A stretch of DNA of 64,000 nt, from the NCBI RefSeq assembly GCF_900185615.1, contig NZ_FYAK01000002.1:1-64000 (forward strand), given 5' to 3'. Position numbers and translations under genes: made by a program. The notes under the pieces were generated by a model, which had not been told where the DNA came from, did not search any database, and worked only from the letters and a program-made list of their open reading frames with translations. The stretch comes from Photobacterium malacitanum (GTDB lineage Bacteria > Pseudomonadota > Gammaproteobacteria > Enterobacterales > Vibrionaceae). Positions 34,301-43,869 of the stretch are shown here, one piece after another (the stretch's first letter is position 1; the number at the start of each line of letters is the position of its first letter).

Positions 34301-35811
34301 GCTACGAACTCCTGACAAAAGAACTCTGGTGAAGTAAAGGCGGTATAAAGAGCTGATTCAACTCGGCGAACTTGTTGATTTATCGCAATGTGATTATCTA
34401 ACAGGTCAAATAATTGCGCGCGTAGAGAATCAGAAAGAAGCCCTGCAAAAACACGGGTATTAATCATCTCTATTAAGGCATTGCTATCATGCTGAACGGC
34501 AATAAAAGGTTGAATTGCATAAAACCATTGCTGCGGTTTGGTTGATTGGTGACAATTTAGGACTGCACATAATCGATTATGAATATTGAGCATTTGATAG
34601 CTGCTTAATAGGCTAAATTCAGGTGCTGTTAACCCATTTGCGGCAATTTCACCTTGCGGCGCAAAGTCTGGCAGATAAAAGTTAAACACGGTTTCTGCTT
34701 GTAATGGACTTTGACCAAAGTAGCGAACATTACTTTTTACTTCCCAATAATCCCCTAATGATGTCACACCTAGTGCACGAGCTTGGTTAGCGGCCATGAG
34801 AATTGGCTCTTTTAATAACCCCAACTGACTTTGACGACTTGCTTGACCATTAATAACAGCGCTATCAGTTAATATTGCCCATAACACCGCTTTTAAATCA
34901 CCTCGAATACCGTTGCCATTATCAATAAAGGCTTGTGCAACGCGGCAAAGATAGGCTTGGGTTGGATTACTGGTAACAAAACGTTTAATTAATAAATTAG
35001 CGATAAAAAAGGGTGTATTTTGGTGATTAAAAAGCAGATCTAATGCTTGATCTAGATCTTGCTCGGTATTTTGACCTGCTGCAAAGTGCTGGCCTAAAAT
35101 GAATTTTTGCTCAGTGTCATGATTACGTTCACGTGGTGTCATTGGGTGTTCATTATGACCACTTTGCCAACCGGTAAGCGCGCGAGCTAATTCTTGAACA
35201 TCATTTTGGGTGTATGAAGCAATTGGATCGCCATTATGATCAGTGACTGGCTGACCATTTTCATCTAGTTGCCATAAACCGATAGTGAATAATTGCATTA
35301 ATTCACGGGCATAGTTTTCATCAGGGAAAGTGTTATTTTTAGGGTTTGCTTTGGTGCTGCGACGTAAGGTTAAATAGCGGCCCATTGCTGCGTTTATTGT
35401 CACAGCTTTTAGTAAATCTCTAAAATTGCCAAAACTATGTTCAACCAACAAATCATAATATGCTGCAAGCTCTTCATGGCGATTGCCAACACCAACACTT
35501 GAAACCACTAAAATTTGACTCAAGGCATAAGCCATACGCTGGCGCAGTTGATCATTGGCTGTTAATGCATATTGCCACCATACGCCAAGCCGTAAATTAG
35601 TTGTGGGCTCAGTTTTACCTGATACTAGTACCGCATGACGCAGTTGCGGCAAATGATAAGAAGGTGAGGCATTGTATTGTTCTTCAAACCATTGGCTAAC
35701 ATCGAGCTTAACCAGTGGATTTAGATCATCAATTTGAGGGCCAAATGTTGCGCGGTATAACAGCGCTGCTGCTTGGTGTTGATGCGAAAATTTCAATGAT
35801 GGATGTGACAT
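34297..35811 (-). CDS. DUF1800 protein, partner of DUF1501
   Basis: The 504-aa protein has the DUF1800 pattern: AAALLYRATFGP at the N-terminus, LRQRMAYALSQILVVSS, PDENYARELMQLFTIGLW near 165 and the C-terminal ESALYTAFTSPEFFCQEF. No export signal is visible, unlike its partner, so it may travel with DUF1501 or stay inside. It is the first gene of a two-gene operon with translational coupling by ATGA overlap. Confidence 0.9.
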   Translation of the reverse strand: MSHPSLKFSHQHQAAALLYRATFGPQIDDLNPLVKLDVSQWFEEQYNASPSYHLPQLRHAVLVSGKTEPTTNLRLGVWWQYALTANDQLRQRMAYALSQILVVSSVGVGNRHEELAAYYDLLVEHSFGNFRDLLKAVTINAAMGRYLTLRRSTKANPKNNTFPDENYARELMQLFTIGLWQLDENGQPVTDHNGDPIASYTQNDVQELARALTGWQSGHNEHPMTPRERNHDTEQKFILGQHFAAGQNTEQDLDQALDLLFNHQNTPFFIANLLIKRFVTSNPTQAYLCRVAQAFIDNGNGIRGDLKAVLWAILTDSAVINGQASRQSQLGLLKEPILMAANQARALGVTSLGDYWEVKSNVRYFGQSPLQAETVFNFYLPDFAPQGEIAANGLTAPEFSLLSSYQMLNIHNRLCAVLNCHQSTKPQQWFYAIQPFIAVQHDSNALIEMINTRVFAGLLSDSLRAQLFDLLDNHIAINQQVRRVESALYTAFTSPEFFCQEFVA

Positions 35812-36022
35812 AAAATATCCTTATTAACGACGCGACTAACTGCACCGATTTTCGATAGGTTTATTTTATATCTACCATTAGGAAAGTTTATCTATTAAGT
35901 GTATCAAAGTATTACTTGCAAGAGCGAACGGCAGGACCACATCACTGGAGCTGTGATGGATAAGGAAGAAGTCTTTGATCCTTCATTCCTTATTTGATGT
36001 TATAAAGAGTGACAAGAAGAGG

Positions 36023-36376
36023 TTAATGAGAAACAGTTTTTGATAATAAGTTAACCACTAATACGCCCGCAATAATTAATCCAATACCGATAATTGCGGG
36101 TAAGTCTAACCGCTGTCCGTAGGCAAAGTAGCTGATGGTTGCAACCAGAACAATCCCAGCACCACTCCAGATAGCATAAACAATCCCTACTGGCATTGTT
36201 TTGACTGTAACTGATAATAAAAAGAAAGCGACTGCGTAACCGACAATAACAATAGTGCTTGGTAGTAATTTAGTAAATTGCTCTGCTTTAGGAATAAAAG
36301 AGGTAGCAATGACTTCAAAAATAATTGCGATAGCAAGGGCGATCTGAGGCGGCATTGAAATTAATAGTTTAAACAT
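36023..36376 (-). CDS. emrE: Small multidrug resistance efflux protein EmrE
   Basis: The 117-aa protein has four membrane helices. It keeps the essential membrane glutamate (FEVIAT) and the EmrE segments YAIWSGAGIVLV and GQRLDLPAIIGIGLI, ending NLLSKTVSH much as in Escherichia coli EmrE. It works as an antiparallel dimer exchanging protons for lipophilic cations. A second ATG eight codons in would give the more usual 110 aa. Single gene. Confidence 0.93.
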   Translation of the reverse strand: MFKLLISMPPQIALAIAIIFEVIATSFIPKAEQFTKLLPSTIVIVGYAVAFFLLSVTVKTMPVGIVYAIWSGAGIVLVATISYFAYGQRLDLPAIIGIGLIIAGVLVVNLLSKTVSH

Positions 36377-36651
36377 ATTGGATTTCTACAGGAGTTGAAA
36401 ACGCGCATTCTAAAGATCTTTTAACTAAGCGACTAGTGCAAAATTGAGTAATTAATTATTACTGCATTTCAATAATACACCGTATTGCTTTGCATTTTGC
36501 TATCTATATTGCAATAAAACTGTTATCTAACCCACAATCGCCTCTATTGGCGGCAATAATAGACAGTAAATTATCGTGATTAAATATTGGTATGTAATTT
36601 GCTGAGTTTATAGTGTCATTGTTTATTTTTACATTGGAAGTAGAGATAAAA

Positions 36652-36690
36652 ATGGGTGTATACAGTATGTTTTATTTTTTCTTTTTGTAA
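36652..36690 (+). other. Possible 12-aa Phe/Tyr-rich leader peptide
   Basis: ATG opens MGVYSMFYFFFL and a stop, with a GGAAG site upstream. The stop overlaps the first bases of the terminator stem at 36690. The composition and position recall attenuator leader peptides, but the downstream gene is an RlpA-like lipoprotein, not an aromatic amino acid gene. Confidence 0.3.
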
Positions 36691-36720
36691 CCGACATTAC
36701 TTTTAATGTCGGTTTTTTTT
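36690..36720 (+). terminator. Strong plus-strand terminator
   Basis: ACCGACATTA and TAATGTCGGT form a 10-bp stem with a four-base loop, followed by T8. Confidence 0.88.
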
Positions 36721-36853
36721 CTTTTAAAAACAGTTAAATATGATCTTGTTCGGTTTTAAGTTACATTTGATGATAGAATTTAACAAGTAGTTAATCTTTT
36801 TACTTGTTTTATAAGTGATTGATTGAATAAGTTTGATGAGCTGGAGGGGTGAT

Positions 36854-37297
36854 ATGAATTGGTCTGTTATACGCTATTTAGGGGTGAGCGTAGTAGCCCT
36901 TATTATGTCTGGATGTACAAACTCCGAGCAACATAATAACACCCCAACGGTTGAAACTAAGCGGCCAGTTTTAATTATTAAGCCAGTTGAATATAAAAAA
37001 GCGAATAAAGTCATCTACGGTAAAGCATCTTTTTACGCCAATATGTTTCAAGGACGTAAAACAGCTAACGGCCAAATTTTTGACCAAGGTAAATTAACCG
37101 CAGCTCACCGTACTTTACCTTTTGGCACGAGAGTGAAAGTGACTAATGTCAGTAATAATAAAAGTGTGATTGTCACTATTAATGATCGTGGTCCTTTTAT
37201 TCGAGGACGTATGATTGATTTATCGAGCTCTGCATTTAAGGCAATTGGTAATACACGTTCAGGCGTATTAAATGTAAAAATGGAAATTTTAAAGTAA
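36854..37297 (+). CDS. RlpA-like double-psi beta-barrel lipoprotein
   Basis: The start at 36854 lies behind a strong GGAGG site; an ATG at 36833 precedes that site. The 147-aa protein has a lipoprotein signal ending LIMSGC and a single RlpA/DPBB domain: YGKASFYANMFQGRKTANG, AAHRTLPFGTRVKV and the conserved INDRGPFIRGRMIDLS. It lacks the SPOR domain of full-length RlpA. Related proteins cut or bind naked glycan at the septum. It precedes a membrane-protein gene by 59 bp. Confidence 0.88.
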   Translation: MNWSVIRYLGVSVVALIMSGCTNSEQHNNTPTVETKRPVLIIKPVEYKKANKVIYGKASFYANMFQGRKTANGQIFDQGKLTAAHRTLPFGTRVKVTNVSNNKSVIVTINDRGPFIRGRMIDLSSSAFKAIGNTRSGVLNVKMEILK

Positions 37298-37356
37298 AAA
37301 TAAGGAAGATAACGTTGTAATTGTCATTATTACTGCGTTGATAAAGGAGTTAGGGT

Positions 37357-38115
37357 ATGATTTTGGAAACATTAAGCCAGTCGCTATCGACGGTTTTACA
37401 TAATAAAAAAAGGTTATTAAAAGCCTTACTGATTCCTTTTTTAGTAACGTATTTTTTACGTTCAATGAAAGTCTCAGTAGCAGGCAATGAACTCTATAAT
37501 GAAATATTGGTGTTTATTTTTAATATAGCGATTTTTCTGACCTCTTCGATTATTTGTTTACGCACCCAACAAATATTAGATAAACATGAGACAGATGACA
37601 CCGCCGACGCGCCGTGGCAGGGGATTAAATTTGATGCTCAACAACGTCGTTATAGTGGTTATTTGTTAGTGTTATTTGTTTTATTACAAGCTATTTGGCT
37701 ATTAATTGAAGCTGATCATCAAATCGCCTCAAATGGTTTTGTTTATAGCATAATGTTGGCATTAGGTATTGTTGGCTGGATTGTGTTTTCACGTTTATCT
37801 TTCGTTCTTCCTGCGATTGCAGCAGGTAAAGAAGCCTCGTTTAAAGATGCACTGGCAATAACAAAAGATAAAAAGTTATATGCATTTGTAATTGCTGGTT
37901 TATTACCGGTTGCTTTTTATATTCTTTTTATTGGATTACCAATTTTCTTGTTGTTTGCTAATCCTAATTTAGCAATGGGACTCAAATTTATTTATATCTT
38001 TATTTGGGGCGTTATTGTGATCGCTATTCCGTTTATTATTGCAGCTATTGAGGCAACGGCTTATCGCGCTTTAATCGATAAATCAAATGCAACTAAAATA
38101 TCTAAGCCCGTATAA
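37357..38115 (+). CDS. Multi-pass membrane protein, unknown function
   Basis: The 252-aa protein has about six membrane helices and a soluble loop near 75-100 (LDKHETDDTADAPWQ). A KAILRALL-like basic start (LHNKKRLLKALLIPF) suggests the N-terminus faces the cytoplasm. The general build recalls glycerophosphoryl-diester-type or YciC-like membrane proteins, without a diagnostic motif. AGGAGTTAGGGT upstream is a fair ribosome site. It may share a transcript with the RlpA-like gene and ends at a strong terminator. Confidence 0.7.
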   Translation: MILETLSQSLSTVLHNKKRLLKALLIPFLVTYFLRSMKVSVAGNELYNEILVFIFNIAIFLTSSIICLRTQQILDKHETDDTADAPWQGIKFDAQQRRYSGYLLVLFVLLQAIWLLIEADHQIASNGFVYSIMLALGIVGWIVFSRLSFVLPAIAAGKEASFKDALAITKDKKLYAFVIAGLLPVAFYILFIGLPIFLLFANPNLAMGLKFIYIFIWGVIVIAIPFIIAAIEATAYRALIDKSNATKISKPV

Positions 38116-38147
38116 CACTTAACCTTGGTTGCTGTTGTGAGATAAAC

Positions 38148-38172
38148 AAAGAGCGCTAACGCGCTCTTTTTT
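38148..38172. terminator. Bidirectional terminator between convergent genes
   Basis: AAAGAGCGC and GCGCTCTTT form a 9-bp stem with loop TAAC and a T-run on the plus strand. Confidence 0.88.
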
Positions 38173-38192
38173 ATTTGTTGATTATGACGATC

Positions 38193-38993
38193 TTAGAAGT
38201 CGTCGTCGTCGCCACCGAAATCGCCGCCAAAGCCGCCGTCAGTATCGCCAAAACCACTGTTATTAGCGAATAGGTCATCGTCACCAAAACCGTTGTCGTC
38301 ACCGCCAAAGCCCGAATCACCAAAGCCCGAATCACCAAAGCCGCTGTTATCGCCAAAGCCAGCGTCGCCAAAACCACCGCTATTATCGTTAAAACCAGCA
38401 TCACCAAAGCCACCGGTATAATCAGAAGCAAAGCTGTTAGAATCATCATTTAAGAAACTTGAATCATCAGCTTGTGGATCTGTGGTTGCATCGGCAGCGG
38501 GATCTGCTTGTGCAGTATCAGTTGCTGTTGTATCTGCAGCAGGATCCGCCGCAGGTGCAGGATCTGCTGCCGCTGTTTCTGCTGGTTTATCATCAAATAG
38601 CATATTGCTGATAACGCTACCTGCAACCATACCTGCAGCTACGCCTGCCGCAGTCTGCATGAAACCGCCAAAAGCACTTGGCTGGTGAACGGGTGGTTGT
38701 GGTGGCTGTGGTGGCGTTTGACGAGAACCACCAAACATACGGCTCATGGTGCCGCGGTTTGATTCTTGTTTGTAATACTCAGCGTTCTTTTCTAAGTAAT
38801 CGTTCTTTTCTTTTAATTGTTTAAGTGCCATCTCTTGCACAAGAACAGCTTGTGTTAGTTTGTAGATAGCATCTGGCTGTGCGCCAATTTCAGTGTTGAT
38901 AAATTGCTCTGCTTCGGCATCTTTTTTGCTTTCAGGGCTTTTTTGAAGCTTAGCAGCAACGCTTTGAATCAGTTCTTTTTCTTGTGGAGTCAT
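38193..38993 (-). CDS. DUF2076 protein with Gly-Phe-Gly-Asp repeats
   Basis: The 266-aa protein has the DUF2076 N-terminal helical domain (MTPQEKELIQSVAAKLQKSP and on to about 85). A Pro/Gln linker follows, then a glycine-zipper-like segment (GFMQTAAGVAAGMVAGSVIS), an Ala/Asp/Pro-rich stretch, and a tail of about ten GFGD-type repeats ending in DDDDF. The zipper may insert in a membrane. The repeat DNA is prone to length change. Function is unknown. Confidence 0.88.
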   Translation of the reverse strand: MTPQEKELIQSVAAKLQKSPESKKDAEAEQFINTEIGAQPDAIYKLTQAVLVQEMALKQLKEKNDYLEKNAEYYKQESNRGTMSRMFGGSRQTPPQPPQPPVHQPSAFGGFMQTAAGVAAGMVAGSVISNMLFDDKPAETAAADPAPAADPAADTTATDTAQADPAADATTDPQADDSSFLNDDSNSFASDYTGGFGDAGFNDNSGGFGDAGFGDNSGFGDSGFGDSGFGGDDNGFGDDDLFANNSGFGDTDGGFGGDFGGDDDDF

Positions 38994-39387
38994 GATGATT
39001 ACCTTCTCAATACCCTGTCATTGGTAGGGTGTACCGTTGCTTGGCTGATGAGATGTGTTGACTCTCAGCCTTGCTAAATAAGATTACTTACAAACTACAT
39101 TATTCTCATAACGATATTGAACGGGTGATGAATACACCGTTGTAATTTGTAAATCGAAATATAATGCGCGAATACTGTATTACGTTCGTTGTACTACATC
39201 TATAGTTGGCTACAAGATAATTCATTTAGTTTGTTACTATCTGTAAATGGGTACTGAAAATGTATTATCAAGCATAGTTAACGGATTTATTTATCGTTTG
39301 TTAACATGCTCTTATTTTTAAGAGCCTGTTATAGTGAATAGAGAGGGGCTGCTAGAAGGATATTTTGCGAGAAGAGGCGTTGAATGT
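38994..39387. other. Intergenic region, no gene seen
   Basis: Upstream region of the DUF2076 gene. A hairpin TAACATGCTCTT/AAGAGCCTGTTA (39302-39329) with one internal mismatch is present, without a T-run. No coding frame. Confidence 0.4.
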
Positions 39388-40107
39388 TTAGCGTAGAATA
39401 TTGTTTTCATGACGCCAATCCATGATCGTCCATTCATTCATTTGCGCATGCATTGCTAATGTTGGATCTGGGTTAACGGCAAAAGGTTTATTCACAACAT
39501 TAAGTAGGGGCAAATCATTGGCCGAATCGCTGTAGCCATAACTGCCTTTATAAGCATGATTTTGTTGTTGTAGCCACATTTTCAATCGTTCAACTTTACC
39601 TTCCTTGAAGCTCAGTATACCGGTTGTTGCTCCAGTATAAACGCCATTAGCTTGCTCTAAATTAATCGCAATGACATTATTGATCCCAAGGGCTGTTGCT
39701 ATTGGCTTCACCAAATGTTCGCCAGTTGCGGAAATGATGAGAATATGATCACCACGTTTACGGTGCCATGCTATACGCTCAAGTGCTTGTCGGTAGATAG
39801 TTGGTGTAATGACGTTGTCGATAAACTCATCAACCAAGATTTTTATTTGTTGTTGGCTTTTGCCTTTGAGTGGGGCAAGGGTTGCTGTCATGTAACTGTC
39901 CATATCAAGTGTGCCTTTACTATAGGCTGTCATCATGGCTTGTTCTTGGGTTAACAATGATATTGGAGCTAATCCTTTTGTAACAATAAAATGATGCCAT
40001 AAGCTGGCTGAATCAGCAGCTATAAGGGTTTCATCTAAATCAAAAATAGCGAGATAAGTTGGCATTGTTGCTTTAATGGCGGTTGTTGCTGGGGTTGTTA
40101 ATGGCAC
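39388..40107 (-). CDS. HAD-superfamily phosphatase, SerB-like (HAD-IB)
   Basis: A GTG at 40107 with AAGGA at good spacing gives 239 aa; an ATG at 40065 would start just before the core. The HAD motifs are IFDLDETLIAAD (nucleophile and acid Asp), ILIISATGEHL, a Lys in KEGKVERL and the metal loop GYSDSANDLPLL. The helical cap is the small IB type. It resembles CicA/YfhB-like phosphatases; a phospholipid or small phosphate ester substrate is possible. Single gene. Confidence 0.88.
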   Translation of the reverse strand: MPLTTPATTAIKATMPTYLAIFDLDETLIAADSASLWHHFIVTKGLAPISLLTQEQAMMTAYSKGTLDMDSYMTATLAPLKGKSQQQIKILVDEFIDNVITPTIYRQALERIAWHRKRGDHILIISATGEHLVKPIATALGINNVIAINLEQANGVYTGATTGILSFKEGKVERLKMWLQQQNHAYKGSYGYSDSANDLPLLNVVNKPFAVNPDPTLAMHAQMNEWTIMDWRHENNILR

Positions 40108-40337
40108 GTGTTATTCCTTCTGTTATTGTTTATAGCGTTATGATTGTGGTGCAATGGATTGTAGAGTAGGGAATAGCGATGACAGTTTTATGACGTTGTT
40201 ATGGCTTTTTTACGACATTTACTGAGCCTGAAACCGACCATAAAGCGAAGTTGTTGCAATATAAAAATGATCTTATGTTCATTCAGTGATAGCAGGCGTA
40301 GTGTAAATCATCGAGTATAGAAATGTAGATAGGAACG

Positions 40338-40679
40338 ATGATGACAAATACAACGATTATAATAACAACAGACTGCATTAATGATATTAGCCTAGCCTCT
40401 GAGTTAACCCTGCAACAGGTTGTTGTTACTGATATTGAACAAATCCAATTTCAATTGTCCGATAACTCGTCGGTAGTATTTAAAAAAGATCCAGCACTAC
40501 AGCATTATTTGAATACATTATTAGGGATGAATTTGAAACGTGTATTTCGCAGTAATGACCATCAACTTAACCAGCTAACTGAAAACTCAATTAATCTTGA
40601 TGGCACATTATTATTATTGAAAGACGATGGTGATTGGATACGTCTGCATTGTGACAGTGGAATACTTGCAAAATTATAA
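40338..40679 (+). CDS. Hypothetical 113-aa protein
   Basis: A soluble protein rich in Leu, Asn and Thr with no recognised family. Two adjacent ATG codons follow AGGAACG, and the second (40341) has the better spacing. It is isolated by a long perfect inverted repeat downstream. Confidence 0.6.
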   Translation: MMTNTTIIITTDCINDISLASELTLQQVVVTDIEQIQFQLSDNSSVVFKKDPALQHYLNTLLGMNLKRVFRSNDHQLNQLTENSINLDGTLLLLKDDGDWIRLHCDSGILAKL

Positions 40680-40692
40680 AATTATGGGCGCG

Positions 40693-40747
40693 TTATAGCC
40701 AATCTGGTTTCAGAATATTGAGGATGAATGTGACAGATTGGCTATAA
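40693..40747. terminator. Long inverted repeat between convergent genes
   Basis: A perfect 14-bp stem TTATAGCCAATCTG/CAGATTGGCTATAA encloses 27 bases. There is no T-run, but the position between two stops fits a bidirectional terminator. Confidence 0.6.
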
Positions 40748-40759
40748 AAGAGACATTGA

Positions 40760-41083
40760 TTAGCGGATAGATTCACACACACGTTGATTATTGGTGTAAT
40801 AATAACGGTGATGGCTATCGGGAGTATTATCAGCAAAGGTTTTATCTATAACATAAGGTGTGCCTTTAGCGAATAACCAAATAAATTGTTCAATGGCTTC
40901 GTCAAATTGTGCTTCAGTCGCATGTTTGGTTGGGCGAGTGAATTCAAAACGTGTCAGTGTCGTTGTATCAACATCGACACAACGTTTATAACCGCTAAAT
41001 CCTAGTTGTTTGAGATTAGGCTGTGGCATACCACCTGGTACCATATGAGAAGGTACTGTCAGGACTGCTTGAGTAAGATTCAT
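40760..41083 (-). CDS. Hypothetical 107-aa protein
   Basis: The start at 41083 (MNLTQAVLTVPSHMVPGGMP) follows GGAAG at 8-9 bases; an ATG at 41113 lies before that site and is unlikely. The protein is soluble, with a mid segment TRFEFTRPTKHATEAQFDEA. No known family. Downstream of, but separate from, the lipoprotein gene at 41234. Confidence 0.65.
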   Translation of the reverse strand: MNLTQAVLTVPSHMVPGGMPQPNLKQLGFSGYKRCVDVDTTTLTRFEFTRPTKHATEAQFDEAIEQFIWLFAKGTPYVIDKTFADNTPDSHHRYYYTNNQRVCESIR

Positions 41084-41186
41084 CGTATATTCTTCCTTAT
41101 AATATCCATTCATCTATGATAATAACTGTAACTGAGTTTATCGCTTCTCTCTAGCTTTTAATGTAAATAACGATTGTTAATAGCAT

Positions 41187-41214
41187 AAAAAAACCGCCGT
41201 GATGGCGGTTTTTT
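41187..41214 (-). terminator. Terminator downstream of the lipoprotein gene
   Basis: AAAAACCGCC and GGCGGTTTTT form a 10-bp stem with T-runs on both strands. Confidence 0.9.
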
Positions 41215-41233
41215 ATAGTTGCGGGTAAGAAAA

Positions 41234-41743
41234 TTAATCTTTAACCCATTGATCATTTACTTTTTTCAATGATACCGTTTCATGAACAGTATCAACAATT
41301 TGACCGGCTTTAAAATCACCGTATTTAGCGCCAAATGCAACGACCATTACTTCAGCAGCAAGGTTGTTTTTTAGAGTATGTAACGCTGATGACATATCAT
41401 CTTTCTTGGCATCAGCTGTTGTATCTGTATCTGTATCTGTAGCTGGTGCTTGTGATTTAGCAGTCACTTCTTTCATTGCGCTTTTAAATTCATCTAAGCT
41501 CTTATTGGCAACCAAGTCGTAACTTACTTCTGCTTTGTAGTCTGTTTTAGTATCAAGTAATACTTTGGTGATCTTAAGGTTTTTAACTGCAAAAGGTGTT
41601 GTTTGTGCAGTAATACCTAGATTAGGTTGCTCATATTGACTTGTTTGAACAACGTTAGTCAGTGTAGATTCGTCAACTTTATCACTGCAACCTGCTAAAA
41701 ATAGTGTTGATGCGATAGCTGCTGCTAAAACAAATTTTTTCAT
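41234..41743 (-). CDS. Hypothetical lipoprotein
   Basis: The 169-aa protein has a type II signal (MKKFVLAAAIASTLFLAGC). The mature part has a two-part mixed fold with a central low-complexity Asp/Thr stretch (ATDTDTDTTADAKKDD) that divides it. The DNA under this stretch is a short repeat and may vary in length. Function is unknown; likely anchored to the outer or inner membrane facing the periplasm. Confidence 0.78.
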   Translation of the reverse strand: MKKFVLAAAIASTLFLAGCSDKVDESTLTNVVQTSQYEQPNLGITAQTTPFAVKNLKITKVLLDTKTDYKAEVSYDLVANKSLDEFKSAMKEVTAKSQAPATDTDTDTTADAKKDDMSSALHTLKNNLAAEVMVVAFGAKYGDFKAGQIVDTVHETVSLKKVNDQWVKD

Positions 41744-41932
41744 TAATAATGCTCTTTGCTTGTAAGTGATACCCAGTACAGAGTGCAGAACTGGCGTTTA
41801 TTTATATCCTACGTTACATCCAGTTTTATTATTGGACAAGTAATGGCTGTGATTTATTGCTTAATACTAACATTCACTGAATTAATGCTCAAAAACTGAA
41901 CGATGTTTTCTATTTTGTGGTGACATGCGGTG

Positions 41933-43318
41933 TTATTTCGCAATGCCGCCTTGAGTGAGTTTTTTAGGGTCTAATAATAATTCTAGCTCTGTGCGGCTCA
42001 AGTCGGTTTCTTGTTCTGCGACATCAATTATTGGTCGTTGCTCTTTATAGGCTTTCTTCGCAATCTCTGCTGCTTTTAAATAACCAATAACAGGGTTTAA
42101 TGCGGTAATAAGAATCGGGTTTTTGCTAAGAGCGTGCTTGAGGTGATCATCACGAACTGTAAATGTAGTAATTGCTTTGTCTGCTAATTGCGTTGCCGTT
42201 GTAGCTAATAGACTAATGCTTTGGAGTAAGTTATAGCTAATAACAGGTAGCATGACATTGAGTTGGAAGTTACCTGATTGACCTGCGACGGTAATCGTTG
42301 CGTCATTACCTATCACTTGTGCTGCGACCATCGCTGCAGCTTCTGGAATCACGGGGTTAACTTTTCCAGGCATAATAGATGAGCCTGGTTGTAGTGGCTC
42401 TAGTGCAATTTCACCTAAACCCGCTAATGGGCCTGAATTCATCCAGCGCAAGTCATTTGAAATTTTCATGATAGCCACAGCAAGAGTTTTTAATTGGCCA
42501 GATAAAGCCACAACAGCATCTTGGCTACTCATGCTGTAAAAGAAATTGCTGCTAGTGCTAAATGGTACTGCGGTGGCGATAGCAATATTTTTTACAAAAA
42601 TAGCAGCAAAATGCGGGTGGGTGTTAATACCTGTACCCACTGCGGTTCCTCCTTGTGCTAATGCCGATATATTGTCTAATGCTAGCTCAATGCCACGTCG
42701 TGCATGTTCAATTTGGCTTTGCCAGCCACTTAGTTCTTGTCCTAAGGTTATCGGCATTGCATCCATTAAGTGGGTACGGCCTGTTTTCACACAATGATTA
42801 ACTTGCTGACTTTTATTCTCGAGTGCTTGCTCTAAATGAAGTAGTGCAGGTAAGAGTTGCTGGTGGCAAGTTAATGCAGCACTGACTTGAATTGCGGTTG
42901 GAATAGTATCGTTACTACTTTGAGCGCAGTTAACATCGTCATTAGGACTTACCTTAATGCCTAATTGTTGTGAGGCTAAAGTGGCAATAACCTCGTTGGC
43001 ATTCATATTAGAGCTTGTGCCAGAACCCGTTTGGAAAACATCAATAGGGAATTGGTCGTGATGATGACCATCAATAATCAGTTGGCAGCTGTCAATAATA
43101 GCGTGTGCAATTTTGTCATCAATCAGTTGGAGATCGAGGTTGGTACGTGCAGCCGCTTGCTTGATATAAGCCAGTGCTTGAATAAAGGCACTGGGCATGG
43201 TTAAGCCGCTGATGGGAAAATTATTGATTGCGCGTTGAGTTTGGGCTTGGTACAGCGCGTCTTTAGGGACTTCTATTTCACCCATACTATCAGTTTCGAT
43301 ACGGTATAATATTGACAT
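41933..43318 (-). CDS. fumC: Class II fumarate hydratase FumC
   Basis: The start at 43318 (MSILYRIETDSMGEIEVPKD) has an AGGATAAC site and gives 461 aa, the normal FumC size; an ATG at 43357 would add 13 residues. It has the fumarase/aspartase signature GSSIMPGKVNP, the substrate-binding GSGTSSNMN and TGRTHLMDAMP segments, and the active-site QSSNDTIPT. It is an iron-independent, tetrameric enzyme that interconverts fumarate and malate in the TCA cycle, often used under oxidative stress. Single gene. Confidence 0.96.
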   Translation of the reverse strand: MSILYRIETDSMGEIEVPKDALYQAQTQRAINNFPISGLTMPSAFIQALAYIKQAAARTNLDLQLIDDKIAHAIIDSCQLIIDGHHHDQFPIDVFQTGSGTSSNMNANEVIATLASQQLGIKVSPNDDVNCAQSSNDTIPTAIQVSAALTCHQQLLPALLHLEQALENKSQQVNHCVKTGRTHLMDAMPITLGQELSGWQSQIEHARRGIELALDNISALAQGGTAVGTGINTHPHFAAIFVKNIAIATAVPFSTSSNFFYSMSSQDAVVALSGQLKTLAVAIMKISNDLRWMNSGPLAGLGEIALEPLQPGSSIMPGKVNPVIPEAAAMVAAQVIGNDATITVAGQSGNFQLNVMLPVISYNLLQSISLLATTATQLADKAITTFTVRDDHLKHALSKNPILITALNPVIGYLKAAEIAKKAYKEQRPIIDVAEQETDLSRTELELLLDPKKLTQGGIAK

Positions 43319-43501
43319 AATGTTATCCTTTAAAATGACGATGTTTGATAATGGCAAGCTATAGGATGTAAGCGTTAATAATTATCATGGGCTGATAAAT
43401 TATTATAGGCTACTGCTGGCATAGATTTTTATTGACATCATAGTTTGCGAATACGTTATTATTCAATCAAACCATAGCGACAATGCTATTAAGGGGTAAA
43501 G

Positions 43502-43804
43502 GTGATTCGAAGCATAAAAGTCTTATTCATTAGTAGCAGTATGTGTTGCCTTTTACAAAGCTATGTTAGTAATGCTGATCCGATTGATACATCTGTGGTT
43601 GAAATGCTAAGTGTGCCTACAGCAATGAAGCAGCTTGAATCGAGTGGTTATTATGATTTTCGAATGATTAAAGTCGAGCGCAAGCATAATGAAATTGCAG
43701 TTAAAGCGCGTAATAAAGCCGGCCAGCAAGTTGAGTTAGAAATGGATTTGTATTCGGGTGCTATTTTAAATGAACAAGCAAATAATACCGAAATTCAGCA
43801 GTAA
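43502..43804 (+). CDS. Small periplasmic PepSY-like protein
   Basis: The 100-aa protein has a GTG start behind AAGGGG. A Sec signal covers about 1-25. The rest resembles one PepSY domain: AMKQLESSGYYDFRMIKVER, then VELEMDLYSGAIL. PepSY domains bind or inhibit peptidases and appear in envelope proteins. It diverges from fumC and ends at a strong bidirectional hairpin. Confidence 0.72.
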   Translation: MIRSIKVLFISSSMCCLLQSYVSNADPIDTSVVEMLSVPTAMKQLESSGYYDFRMIKVERKHNEIAVKARNKAGQQVELEMDLYSGAILNEQANNTEIQQ

Positions 43805-43827
43805 TTATAATCAGATAAGTTTATACA

Positions 43828-43862
43828 ACGGATAAGCAAGATGGTCGGTCTTACTTATCCGT
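43828..43862. terminator. Bidirectional terminator between convergent genes
   Basis: AACGGATAAG and CTTATCCGTT form a perfect 10-bp stem around 15 bases. Confidence 0.72.
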
Positions 43863-43869
43863 TGATAGA

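Larger units (their letters stand above)
36377..36853. other. Intergenic region with a free-standing terminator
   Basis: AT-rich sequence between the divergent emrE and RlpA-like genes. It holds a 12-codon aromatic-rich frame (36652-36690) and a strong plus-strand terminator (36690-36720) that no annotated gene needs. A short transcript or attenuated leader is likely here. Confidence 0.5.

Noticed and set aside
38171..38449. 92-codon minus-strand hydrophobic frame
   Set aside because: It is the DUF2076 repeat region read in another frame.
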